Positions 9,079 to 18,251 are shown, numbered from the stretch's first letter. The stretch is DNA of 64,000 nt from P52-10 sp041397365 (GCA_041397365.1 JAWKWT010000005.1:248001-312000); one strand, 5' to 3'. The notes: generated from the sequence alone by a model not told the origin. A program made the numbers and translations.

Positions 9079-9360
9079 ATGAGCGGAATTTTGTGGATCA
9101 TCATCGTCGGCTTCGTCGCCGGAATGATTGCGCGCTGGCTGTCGCCCGGCCCGAACAACCCGTCCGGATTCATCCTGACCTGTGTGCTCGGCATTGCCGG
9201 CGCGTTTCTGGCGACCTTCATCGGCCAGACGATCGGCTGGTACAGTTCCGAGCAGGGCGCGGGCTTCATCACCGCCACGATCGGCGCGGTCGTCGTCCTG
9301 TTCATCTGGAATCGCCTTGTCGCGCGCGGCGTGGTGTCCGACCCGAGCAACAAGGTCTAG
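9079..9360 (+). CDS. GlsB/YeaQ/YmgE family stress-response membrane protein
   Basis: 93 residues with three hydrophobic segments: ILWIIIVGFVAGMIARWL, GFILTCVLGIAGAFLATFIG and FITATIGAVVVLFIWNRL. This is the small transglycosylase-associated/YeaQ family found in the cytoplasmic membrane and often induced by stress. The ribosome site is AACGAGGAGCC. It lies 44 bases after yidB and is probably co-transcribed. Confidence 0.92.
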   Translation: MSGILWIIIVGFVAGMIARWLSPGPNNPSGFILTCVLGIAGAFLATFIGQTIGWYSSEQGAGFITATIGAVVVLFIWNRLVARGVVSDPSNKV

Positions 9361-9376
9361 ACCGGCTCTTTGTTCT

Positions 9377-9423
9377 GACGCGTTTTCTTCAAGCGAACCG
9401 GTATCCATTTCGCTCGAAACGCT
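9377..9423. repeat. dispersed palindromic repeat, type B
   Basis: GACGCGTTTTCTTCAAGCG and CGCTCGAAACGCT flank a core containing ACCGGTATCCATTT. A second copy in the opposite orientation lies at 56285-56333. Confidence 0.8.
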
Positions 9424-9559
9424 ATGGAGCAGGTTCGTTCAGATCGCATCGACGGCCGATGGCCGGGCTTGTCAGTCCGGCCATTCGCTTGTCGGAATTG
9501 CTGAAAGAGCGTAGCGATTATCGGTTTCCCTCCCTCTTACCTTCCGGTTGTTTTCATCC

Positions 9560-10372
9560 ATGCTGATCGCTCAAATCTCCGACACGCACGTCGAACTCGC
9601 CGGCAAGATCGTTCACGGCCAATACGACCCACATGCCAACTTCGTCGCGACGCTCGACAAGGTCGCCGCCGTCGCGCCGCGGCCGGACTTCCTGCTGCAC
9701 ACCGGCGACATCACCCATCACGGCAATGCCGAAATCAATCGCGAGGTACGCACGCGGCTGGATGCTGTGGGCATTCCCTACGCGGTGATCCCCGGCAATC
9801 ACGACGAAATCGAAACGGTGCGCGCGGTGTACGGCGACAAGCCGTGGATGCCGAAAAGCGGCTTCCTTCATTTCGTCATCGACCTGCCGCCGGTGCGCAT
9901 CATCTGCCTCGACTCGACGATTCCCGGCAAAGTGGAAGGCACGCTGTGCCCCGAGCGGATGGCCTGGCTCGCCGCCCGCCTCGCCGAGAAGCCGAACGCG
10001 CCGACGATCATCGCCATGCATCATCCGGCGTTCCGCATCGGGCGTACCACCAGCGATATTCGCCCGTTCGGCAGCGCGAAGGAATTCGCCGAACTGTTGG
10101 CGAGATATCCGAACGTCTCGTTGGTGACCGCCGGTCACGTCCATTGCACGTTGCAGTCGCGGATCGGCAACGCCGTGGCGCTGGCCGTGCCGAGCAGCGC
10201 CTATCAGTTCGCGGTGAACCGGATTCCCGAGGCGCCGCTGTCGCTCATCAATGAGCCGCCGGCATATTACCTGCACGACTGGTCGGAAGGCGCGGGCTTC
10301 ACCTCCCAATGCGTGCTGGTCGGCGACTACAAGGCCACGCCGCACTCGCCGCTGGGCAAACCTGCCACCTGA
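9560..10372 (+). CDS. calcineurin-like metallophosphoesterase (CpdA/GpdQ-like phosphodiesterase)
   Basis: 270 residues with the full class III phosphodiesterase metal motif series: DTHVE near the N-terminus, HTGDITHHG, PGNHDEIE, AMHHPAFRIG and TAGHVHCTLQ. Such enzymes hydrolyse cyclic nucleotides or glycerophosphodiesters using two metal ions. The ATG giving MLIAQISDTH is used; an upstream TTG adds only four residues. The type B repeat lies between it and the preceding gene, and an intrinsic terminator follows. Confidence 0.9.
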   Translation: MLIAQISDTHVELAGKIVHGQYDPHANFVATLDKVAAVAPRPDFLLHTGDITHHGNAEINREVRTRLDAVGIPYAVIPGNHDEIETVRAVYGDKPWMPKSGFLHFVIDLPPVRIICLDSTIPGKVEGTLCPERMAWLAARLAEKPNAPTIIAMHHPAFRIGRTTSDIRPFGSAKEFAELLARYPNVSLVTAGHVHCTLQSRIGNAVALAVPSSAYQFAVNRIPEAPLSLINEPPAYYLHDWSEGAGFTSQCVLVGDYKATPHSPLGKPAT

Positions 10373-10415
10373 TCCCGAGCAGCGGGGAGGCAGCGGGGAG
10401 TATCCTTAAAAAGCA

Positions 10416-10448
10416 GAGCCCTCGGGATTCGCATCTCGAGGGCTTCTT
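10416..10448 (+). terminator. intrinsic terminator after phosphodiesterase gene
   Basis: AGCCCTCG and CGAGGGCT arms around an 11-base loop, followed by TCTTTC, 43 bases past the stop codon. Confidence 0.7.
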
Positions 10449-10543
10449 TCTGACAAGAGAAACTGACTGCGCCTCTTATTCCGACTGGATGCCGGCCGCC
10501 TGCTTTCAAGATATCGGAGCTGATATCCGATTCCGGCGTGGGC

Positions 10544-11728
10544 TCAGACGAAGCCCGTCGCCGAATTCGTGCGGGGCCCGAACAGAATGTCCGGCGTGAT
10601 CTCGTCGACCGTCTTGCAGCCGCAATAGACCATCGTGTTGTCAAGCTCCTTGCGGATCACGCCGATGGCCTTGGCCGCGCCCGCCTGTCCGGCGACCGAG
10701 GTGCCGTACAGCGTCGCACGGCCGGTCAGCACCGCCTTCGCGCCCAGCGCCAGCGCCTTGGCGATGTCGGAGCCGCGGCGCACGCCGCTGTCGAGCAGCA
10801 CCGTCGCCTTGTCGCCGACCGCTTCGGCGACCTCCGGCAGCACGTCGATCGAGGCGACGGCGCTGTCCATGTTGCGGCCGCCATGATTGGAGACGACGAT
10901 GCCGTCGCAGCCATATTCGGCCGCCTTCAGCGCGTCGTCGGGCCGGTTGATGCCCTTCACCATCAAAATGCCCGGCCACATCTTCCGGAAAATCTTGATG
11001 TCCTCCCACGACAGGCTGTCGCGCCGCATCACCGCGTTGACGTTCGGGTCGGTGCGGATCGAATGCTGGAGGTGCTTCGGATAGTTCTCGTATTTCGGCA
11101 GGCCGCCGTTCATCGCGTAGCGCGCCAGCACCGACGCCATCCAGCGCGGCCGCGTCAGCATGTCGAGCGTCGCCTTCGTCGTCATGCGGAACGGCTGATG
11201 GAAGCCGTTCTTGGCGTTGTATTCGCGGTTCGGCGACACCGCCGTATCGACTGTAACGATCAACGCCTCGAAGCCGCAATTTTTCGCACGGTTGATGAGT
11301 TCATAGGAGAGTTCGCGCTTCTCCCAGACATAAAGCTGCATCCACAGCCGCCCCGGCGCCTTCTCCGCGATCTCCTCCATCGGCGTCATCGAGCCGGTGG
11401 CGAGCGTGAACGGAATCTTCGCCGCCGCCGCCGCCTTCGCCAGCTCCAGTTCACCATGATACCAGCACATGCCGGCGACGCCGGTCGGCGCGATCGCCAT
11501 CGGCATGCTGATCGGCTTACCGAACAGCGTCGTCTCCATCGAGCGATGCGTCATGTCGATCAGCGCGCGATGCTTGAGCTTCAGCCGCTCGATCGCCGCG
11601 CGGTTGTTGTGCAGCGCCACCTCGTCCTCGGTGCCGCGATCGAAGAACTCGAACACGCCTTTCGGCAGGCGTTTGCGCGCCGCCTCGCGCAGGTCGAAGA
11701 CATTGTAGCAATCGTCCAGGCCAGCCAT
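10544..11728 (-). CDS. FMN-dependent alpha-hydroxy-acid dehydrogenase (L-lactate dehydrogenase-like)
   Basis: 394 residues, a full-length member of the L-lactate dehydrogenase / glycolate oxidase / mandelate dehydrogenase family. Visible motifs are the N-terminal YNVFDLREAARKRLPKGVFEFFDRG, the FMN loop PIAPTG-like MAIAPTGVAGMCW, SNHGGRNMDSA with the catalytic His and Arg, and the phosphate-binding LDSGVRRGSDIAKALALGA. It oxidises a 2-hydroxyacid to the 2-oxoacid at the membrane or in the cytosol. It sits 23 bases downstream of the CoA-transferase gene on the same strand, suggesting one operon. Exact substrate specificity is open. Confidence 0.9.
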   Translation of the reverse strand: MAGLDDCYNVFDLREAARKRLPKGVFEFFDRGTEDEVALHNNRAAIERLKLKHRALIDMTHRSMETTLFGKPISMPMAIAPTGVAGMCWYHGELELAKAAAAAKIPFTLATGSMTPMEEIAEKAPGRLWMQLYVWEKRELSYELINRAKNCGFEALIVTVDTAVSPNREYNAKNGFHQPFRMTTKATLDMLTRPRWMASVLARYAMNGGLPKYENYPKHLQHSIRTDPNVNAVMRRDSLSWEDIKIFRKMWPGILMVKGINRPDDALKAAEYGCDGIVVSNHGGRNMDSAVASIDVLPEVAEAVGDKATVLLDSGVRRGSDIAKALALGAKAVLTGRATLYGTSVAGQAGAAKAIGVIRKELDNTMVYCGCKTVDEITPDILFGPRTNSATGFV

Positions 11729-11751
11729 GTGCGTTTCCCCGATTTTACAGG

Positions 11752-12910
11752 CTATTCAGCCGCGTCCGCCTTCAGCGCGCCGAACACCTCGTCATTGTGT
11801 TCGCCGACCTTCGGAGAGTCGCGATAAGGATGCGGGCGCTCGCCGTTGAACTGAATCGGCAGCCCGATGACCTTCGCATTGCTGCCGGGCAGCGTGCGCA
11901 CGATATCCATCGCCTTCAGCTGCTCGGATTGCGACAGGTCGACGACGCTGTTGACCGGGCTGTTCGGCACGCCGACCTTGGTCAGTTCGGCAAGCCAATG
12001 CTCGCGCGGCTTTGTCCGCAGCACCGGGTCCATCAATGCAATCAGCTCGGCGCGATGCGCATTGCGGTCGGGGCCGGTCTTGAAGCGCGGATCGCTCGAC
12101 CATTCCGGATGCCCCATCACCTTCGCGCATTTGTCGAACAGGCGATTGTTGCCGGCGGCGATGCAGATCGGATGATCGGCCGTTTCGAAGGTCTGATACG
12201 GCACCAGCGTCGCGCTCGCGCCGCCGAAGCGCTGCGGCGGCTTGCCGGAGAGGTGGTAGTTGTTGAGCGGACCCGCCACCCAATGCACCGCCGATTCGAA
12301 CAGCGAGGTGTCGATGGTGCAGCCCTTGCCGGTGCGGTGCCGCTCCTGCATCGCCGCCAGAATGCCGATCACCGACCACATGCCGGTCGAGACATCGTTG
12401 ATGGCCGGCGCGCAGAAGGTCGGCGGATCTTCCGGGCGGCCGGTCAGCGTCATGACCGCGCCGTAGGCTTGCGCCAGCGGATCGAAGCCCGGCGCGTTGC
12501 GCATCGGTCCCTTGTTGCCGAAGGCGCCGACCGAGCAATAGATCAGCCGCGGGTTCACCTCCCGCATGACGGTCGGGCCGATGCCCAGCTCCTCGGCGAT
12601 GCCCGGCCGCAGGTTTTGCAGCATCACGTCGGCATCGCGCACCAGGAGCTTGAGCTTGGCGACGTCGTCCGGATTCTTGATGTCGACCGTCACCGAGCGC
12701 TTGTTGCGATTGGTGCCGTGGAACATCATCGAGGATTCGTCGACGAAGGGAGGTCCCCACATGCGCGCATCGTCGCCGCCGTCGGGCTTTTCCACCTTGA
12801 TGACGTCCGCGCCCATGTCGGCCATGATCGCGCCGCAGAGCGGACCGGCCAGCGCCTGCCCGACCTCGATCACCTTCGATGCCCGCCAATGGTCCAGACT
12901 GTCCGGTCAT
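11752..12910 (-). CDS. CaiB/BaiF (class III) CoA-transferase, N-terminal frameshift
   Basis: The main frame (from about 12873) gives 373 residues with family motifs EVGQALAGPLCGAIMADMGADVIKVE, PGFDPLAQAYGAVM, TFCAPAINDVSTGM and KGCTIDTSLFESA; the catalytic Asp lies in IDTSLFE. The family's usual start, GPLAGI(K)VIEVGQ, is present but split: MTGQSGPLAGI is read from 12910 in one frame and VIEVGQALAG in the next, with the break at about 12870-12877. A single extra base (or two missing) explains it. The family transfers CoA between carboxylates. The short in-frame GTG start cannot be excluded as native. Confidence 0.82.
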
Positions 12911-13162
12911 GGCTGTCCTCCCTCTTTCGTTTCGACTGGTTCGTTGACACTATCGCTACCGGAACGGCGAAAGCCTGTCACCGCCGCAACGCCCGCCGCT
13001 GCGGAATACACCATATGCACGGGGCGGGCCGCAAATCCGGCAATCGCGCATGGACTTCCCACGCGCGAAGATGTGAAACTGCGGCCAGCAACAGTGCCGG
13101 CCCGGCAAGCACGGCCACAAAAACGCGCCTGCGCAACAGCGCGCGCCCTGGGAGAGATGACG

Positions 13163-14800
13163 ATGAACCGCCCCGTCAAGCCGCCCGCCGAGGAAACCGG
13201 CTGGCAGAAGGAACTGGACGAACTCGCCGAACGCCAGCGGATCGCCCGGCAGATGGGCGGCCAGGAGCGGGTGGACCGCCAGCACGCCGGCGGCCGCTAC
13301 ACGGTCCGCGAGCGCATCGACCGCATTCTCGACCCGGACTCCTTCCGCGAGGTCGGCTCGATCGCGGGCAAGGCCACCTATGATGCCGACGGCAAGATCA
13401 AGGAATTCACACCCGGCAACGGTGTGTTTGGCCGCGGGAAAGTCGATGGCCGCAACGTCTTCATCTTCGGCGACGATTTCACCATCCGCGGCGGATCGGC
13501 CGACGCCTCGATCCGCATGAAATATGTGATGCCCGAGCAGCTCGCCGGCGAGTTCCGCGTGCCGCTGATCCGCATCATCGAGGGCTCCGGCGGCGGCGGC
13601 TCGGTCAAGACCATCGAGACCAAGGGACACGCAAACCTGCCGGGCGGCATCTCCGCCAATACCGGCTTGCAGATTTGCGCGCAGAATATGGGCCGCATTC
13701 CGGTGGTCGCGCTCGGCCTCGGCTCGGTCGCGGGACTTGGCGCAGCCCGCCTCGCCGCCAGCCATTATTCGCTGATGGTGAAGGAGAAGTCCGCCGTGTT
13801 CGTCGCCGGACCGCCAGTGGTCGACCGGCTCGGCGAAAAACGCACGAAACAGGAACTCGGCGGCTACAAGGTGCAGCTCGCGGCCGGGACCGTGGACGAT
13901 GCGGTCGATTCCGAGGACGAGGCGTTCGAGCGTGCGCGAAAATTCCTGTCCTACCTGCCCTCTTCGGTGTGGGAGCTGCCGCCCCGCGCCCAGAGCTGGG
14001 ACGATCCGAACCGCCGCGACGAGGAGCTGGCCTCCATCATTCCGCGCGACCGCCGCAAAGCCTATCAGATGCGGCGCGTGATCGCGCATGTGGTCGATCG
14101 CGACTCGTTCTTCGAGATCGGCCGCGGCTTCGGCAAGGCCATCATCACCGGCTTCGCCCGGCTCGACGGCTGGCCGGTGGCCCTGCTGGCCGGCGATGCG
14201 CTTTACAATGGCGGCGCGTGGGGCGCGGCCGACTCGCGCAAGATCACGCGCTTCGTCGATCTCGCGCAGACGTTCCACCTGCCGGTGGTCCATCTGGTCG
14301 ACTGCATGGGCTTCGCCGTCGGCCTGCATGCGGAAACCACCGGCACCATGCGCTTCGCGGTGCAGGCGGTCAGCGCCATCCATCAGTCGACCGTGCCGTG
14401 GTGCACCGTCATCGTCTGCAACGCCTTCGGCGTCGGCGGCGGCGCGCACGGGCCGCAGAGCCACTCCTCTTTCCGTTACGCCTGGCCGTCCGGCAATTGG
14501 GGCTCGCTGCCGCTCGAAGGCGGCGTCGAGGCGGCCTATCGCGCCGAGATCGACGCTTCCGACGATCCGCAGACCAAACTCGCAGAGATCGAGGCGCGGC
14601 TCGAAGCGTTGCGTTCGCCATTCCGTACGGCGGAGTATTTCAACGTCGAGGAGATCATCGACCCGCGTGACACGCGCCCCTTGCTGTGCGAATTCGCCAG
14701 CATGGCCGCGCCGCTGCGCGAACCGGGCCAGTCCTTTTCACGATGCGTCCCTGACGCAAACACCACCGACAATACGCGGCCTGCGCCGCCAAGGAATTGA
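13163..14800 (+). CDS. acyl-CoA carboxylase carboxyltransferase subunit
   Basis: About 545 residues, one polypeptide carrying both the AccD-like and AccA-like halves as in propionyl-/methylcrotonyl-/geranyl-CoA carboxylases. Motifs include GGQERVDRQHAGGRYTVRERI, EGSGGGGSVKTIE, FVAGPPVV, RGFGKAIITGFARLDGWPV, HLVDCMGFAVG and the crotonase-like VCNAFGVGGGAHG. The start is the ATG with GGGAGAG at normal spacing; another ATG two codons earlier sits too close. The last about 20 residues look foreign, and another frame offers the family-like ending GPVLFTMRP with a stop at 14752, so a one-base loss near 14726 is suspected. Confidence 0.88.
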   Translation: MNRPVKPPAEETGWQKELDELAERQRIARQMGGQERVDRQHAGGRYTVRERIDRILDPDSFREVGSIAGKATYDADGKIKEFTPGNGVFGRGKVDGRNVFIFGDDFTIRGGSADASIRMKYVMPEQLAGEFRVPLIRIIEGSGGGGSVKTIETKGHANLPGGISANTGLQICAQNMGRIPVVALGLGSVAGLGAARLAASHYSLMVKEKSAVFVAGPPVVDRLGEKRTKQELGGYKVQLAAGTVDDAVDSEDEAFERARKFLSYLPSSVWELPPRAQSWDDPNRRDEELASIIPRDRRKAYQMRRVIAHVVDRDSFFEIGRGFGKAIITGFARLDGWPVALLAGDALYNGGAWGAADSRKITRFVDLAQTFHLPVVHLVDCMGFAVGLHAETTGTMRFAVQAVSAIHQSTVPWCTVIVCNAFGVGGGAHGPQSHSSFRYAWPSGNWGSLPLEGGVEAAYRAEIDASDDPQTKLAEIEARLEALRSPFRTAEYFNVEEIIDPRDTRPLLCEFASMAAPLREPGQSFSRCVPDANTTDNTRPAPPRN

Positions 14801-14807
14801 AGAAGCG

Positions 14808-15254
14808 ATGTCCATTCCCTTTGAACCCGGCGCGATCCGGATGCTCGCCCAGCTGATGGCCGAAACCGGCCTCACCGAAATCGAACTGGCCGAGAAAGAC
14901 CGCCGCCTGCGCGTGGTGCGCGGCCATGCGCAGATGCCGATGCAGCAGGTGGTCGTGCCGTCCGCCGCCCCGCAGCAGGTGACAGCTGCGACCGCGCCGG
15001 CGATCGCGTCGTCGGTCGATCCCGATGCGGTGCTGAGCCCGATGATCGGCGTCGCTTATCTGACGCCGGAGCCGAATGCGCCGCCCTTCGTCGGCGTCGG
15101 CGCGCGCGTCGAGGCCGGGCAGACGCTATTGCTGATCGAGGCGATGAAGACCTTCAATCCGATCACCGCGCCGAAGGCCGGCACGGTGACGAAGATTATG
15201 ATCGACTCCGGCGACTCGGTCGATCAGGGTCAGCCGCTGGTGGTGATTTCCTAG
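14808..15254 (+). CDS. biotin carboxyl carrier protein (BCCP-like)
   Basis: 148 residues. An N-terminal helix (IRMLAQLMAETGLTEIEL) and an Ala/Pro-rich linker are followed by a C-terminal biotinyl domain VLSPMIGVAYLTPEP...VGARVEAGQTLLLIEAMKTFNPI with the biotinylated Lys in EAMKT, ending in GDSVDQGQPLVVIS. It carries the carboxybiotin arm for the carboxyltransferase encoded just upstream (gap of 7 bases as sequenced). No biotin carboxylase gene is present in the window, so AccC must come from elsewhere. The family resemblance is to AccB of acetyl-CoA carboxylase. Confidence 0.9.
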   Translation: MSIPFEPGAIRMLAQLMAETGLTEIELAEKDRRLRVVRGHAQMPMQQVVVPSAAPQQVTAATAPAIASSVDPDAVLSPMIGVAYLTPEPNAPPFVGVGARVEAGQTLLLIEAMKTFNPITAPKAGTVTKIMIDSGDSVDQGQPLVVIS

Positions 15255-15381
15255 CGGCGCGATGTGGGCGCGGTGAGGCTCGCCCCATTTTGGCGAGTTC
15301 ATCACGCAACGTTTTACGACGACTCAATCGGGGAATTGAAAGGCCCCGCGCCCACAGTCGCAATTTGCAGCATGAGGGGCT

Positions 15382-16107
15382 ATGGGAACATATTCTGAAT
15401 ACTTTGCAACGTTGCCGGCTGACGTCACTGGCTATATCGCGAGCGACACAGCAACCGCAATTGCTGCTTGTCTCTCCGTGCAGGACGCCCATGAGATTCG
15501 GGGAAGCATTGCGGAAATCGGCGTTTATCACGGAAAGACGTTTCTCGGCTTGGCCCGCGCCACACGACCAGATGAGACCATTGTCGGTGTCGACACGTTC
15601 TCATATGGGCAGGAACACTTCCGCCAAAACTTTCAAGCCAACACTGAAAAACACCTGACACGAGAGCAACGCGAACGGATCCGTCTTTACACAGGGCTCT
15701 CTCAAGAACTACGGCCGATCGGTTGGCAAGACTTGCTACAGCGTCCGGCGCGGCTGGTTCATATCGACGGAGGCCATTCACGGGAAGCCGTTCTTCATGA
15801 TTTCAGACTGGCGGTCAGTTTTCTCGCCGAAAAGGGCATCATCGTATTCGACGACTTTTTCAACTGTCCCTTTCCAGACGTAACGACCGGAATAATCGAT
15901 GCCCTCAGAAGCACGCCTGCAATCCGGCCGATCGCCATTATTCCTGGCCCCGCAGAAGCCAAGATCGGTTCAGCCAAATTGATCGCCGGACATGTTGGAA
16001 GCGGCCTGGCCGTTTACGAGCAAGCCTTGGTTGACAGACTTAACCTGCGTCACGCACGCAGACCTTTCGCGGGATCGGAGAATGTCTGCTGCTTCGTCCG
16101 CTTGTAA
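15382..16107 (+). CDS. class I SAM-dependent methyltransferase (TylF/Methyltransf_24-like)
   Basis: 241 residues. The fold is read from IAEIGVYHGKTFLGLARA (SAM-binding loop), GVDTFSYGQEHF, RPARLVHIDGGHSREAVLHDF and KGIIVFDDFFNCPFPDVTTGI. This is the Methyltransf_24 / macrocin-methyltransferase-like group, where the Asp/His residues often bind Mg2+. Codon use and base composition are clearly less GC-biased than the flanking genes, suggesting later acquisition. It stands alone between the biotin carrier and a convergent dehydrogenase. The substrate is unknown; this group acts on sugars and small molecules. Confidence 0.75.
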   Translation: MGTYSEYFATLPADVTGYIASDTATAIAACLSVQDAHEIRGSIAEIGVYHGKTFLGLARATRPDETIVGVDTFSYGQEHFRQNFQANTEKHLTREQRERIRLYTGLSQELRPIGWQDLLQRPARLVHIDGGHSREAVLHDFRLAVSFLAEKGIIVFDDFFNCPFPDVTTGIIDALRSTPAIRPIAIIPGPAEAKIGSAKLIAGHVGSGLAVYEQALVDRLNLRHARRPFAGSENVCCFVRL

Positions 16108-16268
16108 GCCCGGCCCGCGCCGGCCTACCCCCATCAGCTACGACCACACTGCATCGTAGAGACAGCTTGCTCCGCAAGGTTCAAGCTGCCGCTACTGATC
16201 CTGTTGTATCCTAGCCGTTGGCGCCCGAAGGCCGGGTCTGCCCATATTGGCTTTGCGGAATGATGCGC

Positions 16269-17060
16269 CTAGCGCTTGCCGAGATGCGCGCCGCCGTCCA
16301 TGCGGACCGACTCGCCGCTCATATGCGCCGACGCCGGGCTCGCAAGGAACGTCACGAGCTGGGCGATGTCTTCCGCCTTGGACGCGACCTTGAGCGGCGT
16401 CGAGTTGCGGACCGCCTCGCGCAAACGGTCGGCCGATTCCTGACCGCGCCCCTTGGAGAACCAGGGCGTGTCGATGAAGCCCGGACACACGGCGTTGACG
16501 CGGATCAATGGCGCGAGCGCGCGCGCCAGCGACTGCGTCATCGTAATCAGCGCGCCCTTGCTGGCCGCATAGGCGACCGACGAGCCGATGCCTGCGATGC
16601 CGGCGACCGAGGCGATGTTCACCACCGCCGACGACTGGCCGGATGCCTGCGCGCCGGCCTCGAGCAGGCTGCGCGCCGCCCGCACCATCTGGAAAACGCC
16701 GATGACGTTGACGCCGTAGAGCCGCTGGAAATCCTCCGCCGACAATTCGTCCATCTTGCTGTGATCCGGCACATGCTTGGTGGTGCCGGCAGTGTTCACC
16801 AGCGCATCGAGACGGCCCCAGGGCGCCGCGGCCGCGGCCAGCTTCCTGCAATCCTCGTCCAGCGCGACATTGCCCTGCACCACCAGCACCTCTTTCGCGC
16901 CGGCCTTGCGGCACTGCTCGGCCACCTCCTCCGCCTCGTTCTTGCTCGACGAGTAGTTGATGATGAGCCGCGCGCCGTCCCTGGCGATCTGCCGCGCGGT
17001 CGCAGCACCCAGCCCCGACGCCGACCCCGTAATCAGCACGTTCAACCCTGCGAAAGACAT
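16269..17060 (-). CDS. short-chain dehydrogenase/reductase (SDR)
   Basis: 263 residues of a classical SDR. It has the cofactor loop TGSASGLG near the N-terminus, NTAG in place of NNAG, the catalytic Ser in VNIASVAGIAGIG, and YAASK (Tyr-Lys pair). The C-terminus ends in SGESVRMDGGAHLGKR. The start is the ATG behind GGGAGAAACGG; an upstream extension of 33 codons is not family-like. The NYSSSK segment after strand 2 suggests NADPH preference (inference). It likely acts in the acyl-CoA or hydroxy-acid chemistry encoded around it. Confidence 0.9.
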   Translation of the reverse strand: MSFAGLNVLITGSASGLGAATARQIARDGARLIINYSSSKNEAEEVAEQCRKAGAKEVLVVQGNVALDEDCRKLAAAAAPWGRLDALVNTAGTTKHVPDHSKMDELSAEDFQRLYGVNVIGVFQMVRAARSLLEAGAQASGQSSAVVNIASVAGIAGIGSSVAYAASKGALITMTQSLARALAPLIRVNAVCPGFIDTPWFSKGRGQESADRLREAVRNSTPLKVASKAEDIAQLVTFLASPASAHMSGESVRMDGGAHLGKR

Positions 17061-17284
17061 CCGTTTCTCCCTATTGTCCCGTTGTTGGAATTCGAAGCGG
17101 ACGGTAGCAACAGATGGCGGACGCTGCCAGCGGATATCGAACCACCACACGAGCGCCAATGACCGCAGCGCAGACGCCCCATGACCGCACGGCGCTTGAC
17201 GCCCCCGCAGATATTGCGCCTATGGCAGGCACCTGAAATAGTTGACCGTCATCAAGACCAACCAGACCTAAGGGATGAGACGAC

Positions 17285-18184
17285 ATGGCCCGTTTGTGTG
17301 AGGGAAGAGTTGCAATCGTGACCGGCGCAGGCCGCGGCGTCGGCCGCGAGCACGCGCTGATGCTGGCGGAGCACGGCGCGAAGGTCGTCGTCAACGACCT
17401 CGGCGCGTCGGTGGACGGCACCGGCGCCGACGCGGGCCCCGCCAATGAAGTGGTCGAGCTCATCAAGAAGAACGGCGGCGAGGCGGTCGCGAACGGCGAC
17501 GACGTATCGAGCTGGGACGGCGCCAAGAACATGATCGACCAGGCGGTCAAGACCTTCGGCAAGCTCGACGTGCTGGTGAACAATGCCGGCATCCTGCGCG
17601 ACCGCATGCTCGCCAACATGACCGAGAAGGAATGGGACGACGTCATCAAGGTGCATCTGAAGGGCACCTTCTGCCCGACCCGCCACGCGGTCGAATACTG
17701 GCGCGCCAAGAACAAGGAAACCGGCAAGCCGGTGAACGGCCGCGTCATCAACACGTCCTCGACCTCGGGCCTGTTCGGCAATATGGGCCAGACCAACTAC
17801 GGCGCCGCCAAGGCCGGCATCGCCTCGTTCACCATCATCGCCGCGCGTGAGCTGCGCCGCATCGGCGTCACCGTCAACGCGATCTCGCCGAGCGCCGTGA
17901 CGCGCATGACCGAAGGCCTGCGCGAGCGCACCGAGGAACAGATCGCCGCAGGCAATCCGAAGTGGATCGCGCCGGTCATCACCTACCTCGCCAGCGAGGA
18001 TTCCGAGGACATCACCGCTCGCGTGTTCTACATCGGCAACGGCGTGTTCTCGGTGATGGAAGGCTGGCATCGCGGCCCGCAATGCGACCCGATCGCCGAT
18101 CCGGTCGAACTCGGCCCGATCCTGAAAAAGATGTCGCACGAAGCCCGCCGCAATGGCGGCATGGATTCGAAGGACCTCGACTAA
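17285..18184 (+). CDS. SDR family 3-hydroxyacyl-CoA-type dehydrogenase (MFE-2/HSD17B4-like)
   Basis: 299 residues, longer than a core SDR. TGAGRGVGREHA is the cofactor loop, VNDLG follows strand 2 (NAD-type), then NNAGILRDRML, INTSSTSGLFGN and YGAAK, with a C-terminal extension MEGWHRGPQCDP. The NAGILRDR and VNDLG signatures and length match the dehydrogenase unit of peroxisomal multifunctional enzyme type 2 and bacterial relatives in beta-oxidation. It is followed by a strong terminator, so it is probably monocistronic, and it precedes the acyl-CoA dehydrogenase operon. Confidence 0.9.
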   Translation: MARLCEGRVAIVTGAGRGVGREHALMLAEHGAKVVVNDLGASVDGTGADAGPANEVVELIKKNGGEAVANGDDVSSWDGAKNMIDQAVKTFGKLDVLVNNAGILRDRMLANMTEKEWDDVIKVHLKGTFCPTRHAVEYWRAKNKETGKPVNGRVINTSSTSGLFGNMGQTNYGAAKAGIASFTIIAARELRRIGVTVNAISPSAVTRMTEGLRERTEEQIAAGNPKWIAPVITYLASEDSEDITARVFYIGNGVFSVMEGWHRGPQCDPIADPVELGPILKKMSHEARRNGGMDSKDLD

Positions 18185-18225
18185 GAGGATTTCGACGGAC
18201 CGTCGTAATTTATTTCAAATGCTGG

Positions 18226-18251
18226 AACGGCTCCGGAAACGGAGCCGTTTT
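18226..18251 (+). terminator. intrinsic terminator after SDR gene
   Basis: A perfect 10-bp stem, AACGGCTCCG / CGGAGCCGTT, closed by a GAAA tetraloop and followed by TTC. It lies 41 bases past the stop codon. Confidence 0.92.

Noticed and set aside
11797..13383. 528-codon plus-strand frame over the CoA-transferase
   Set aside because: It is antisense to a conserved enzyme and merges unrelated intergenic sequence; no domain is seen.
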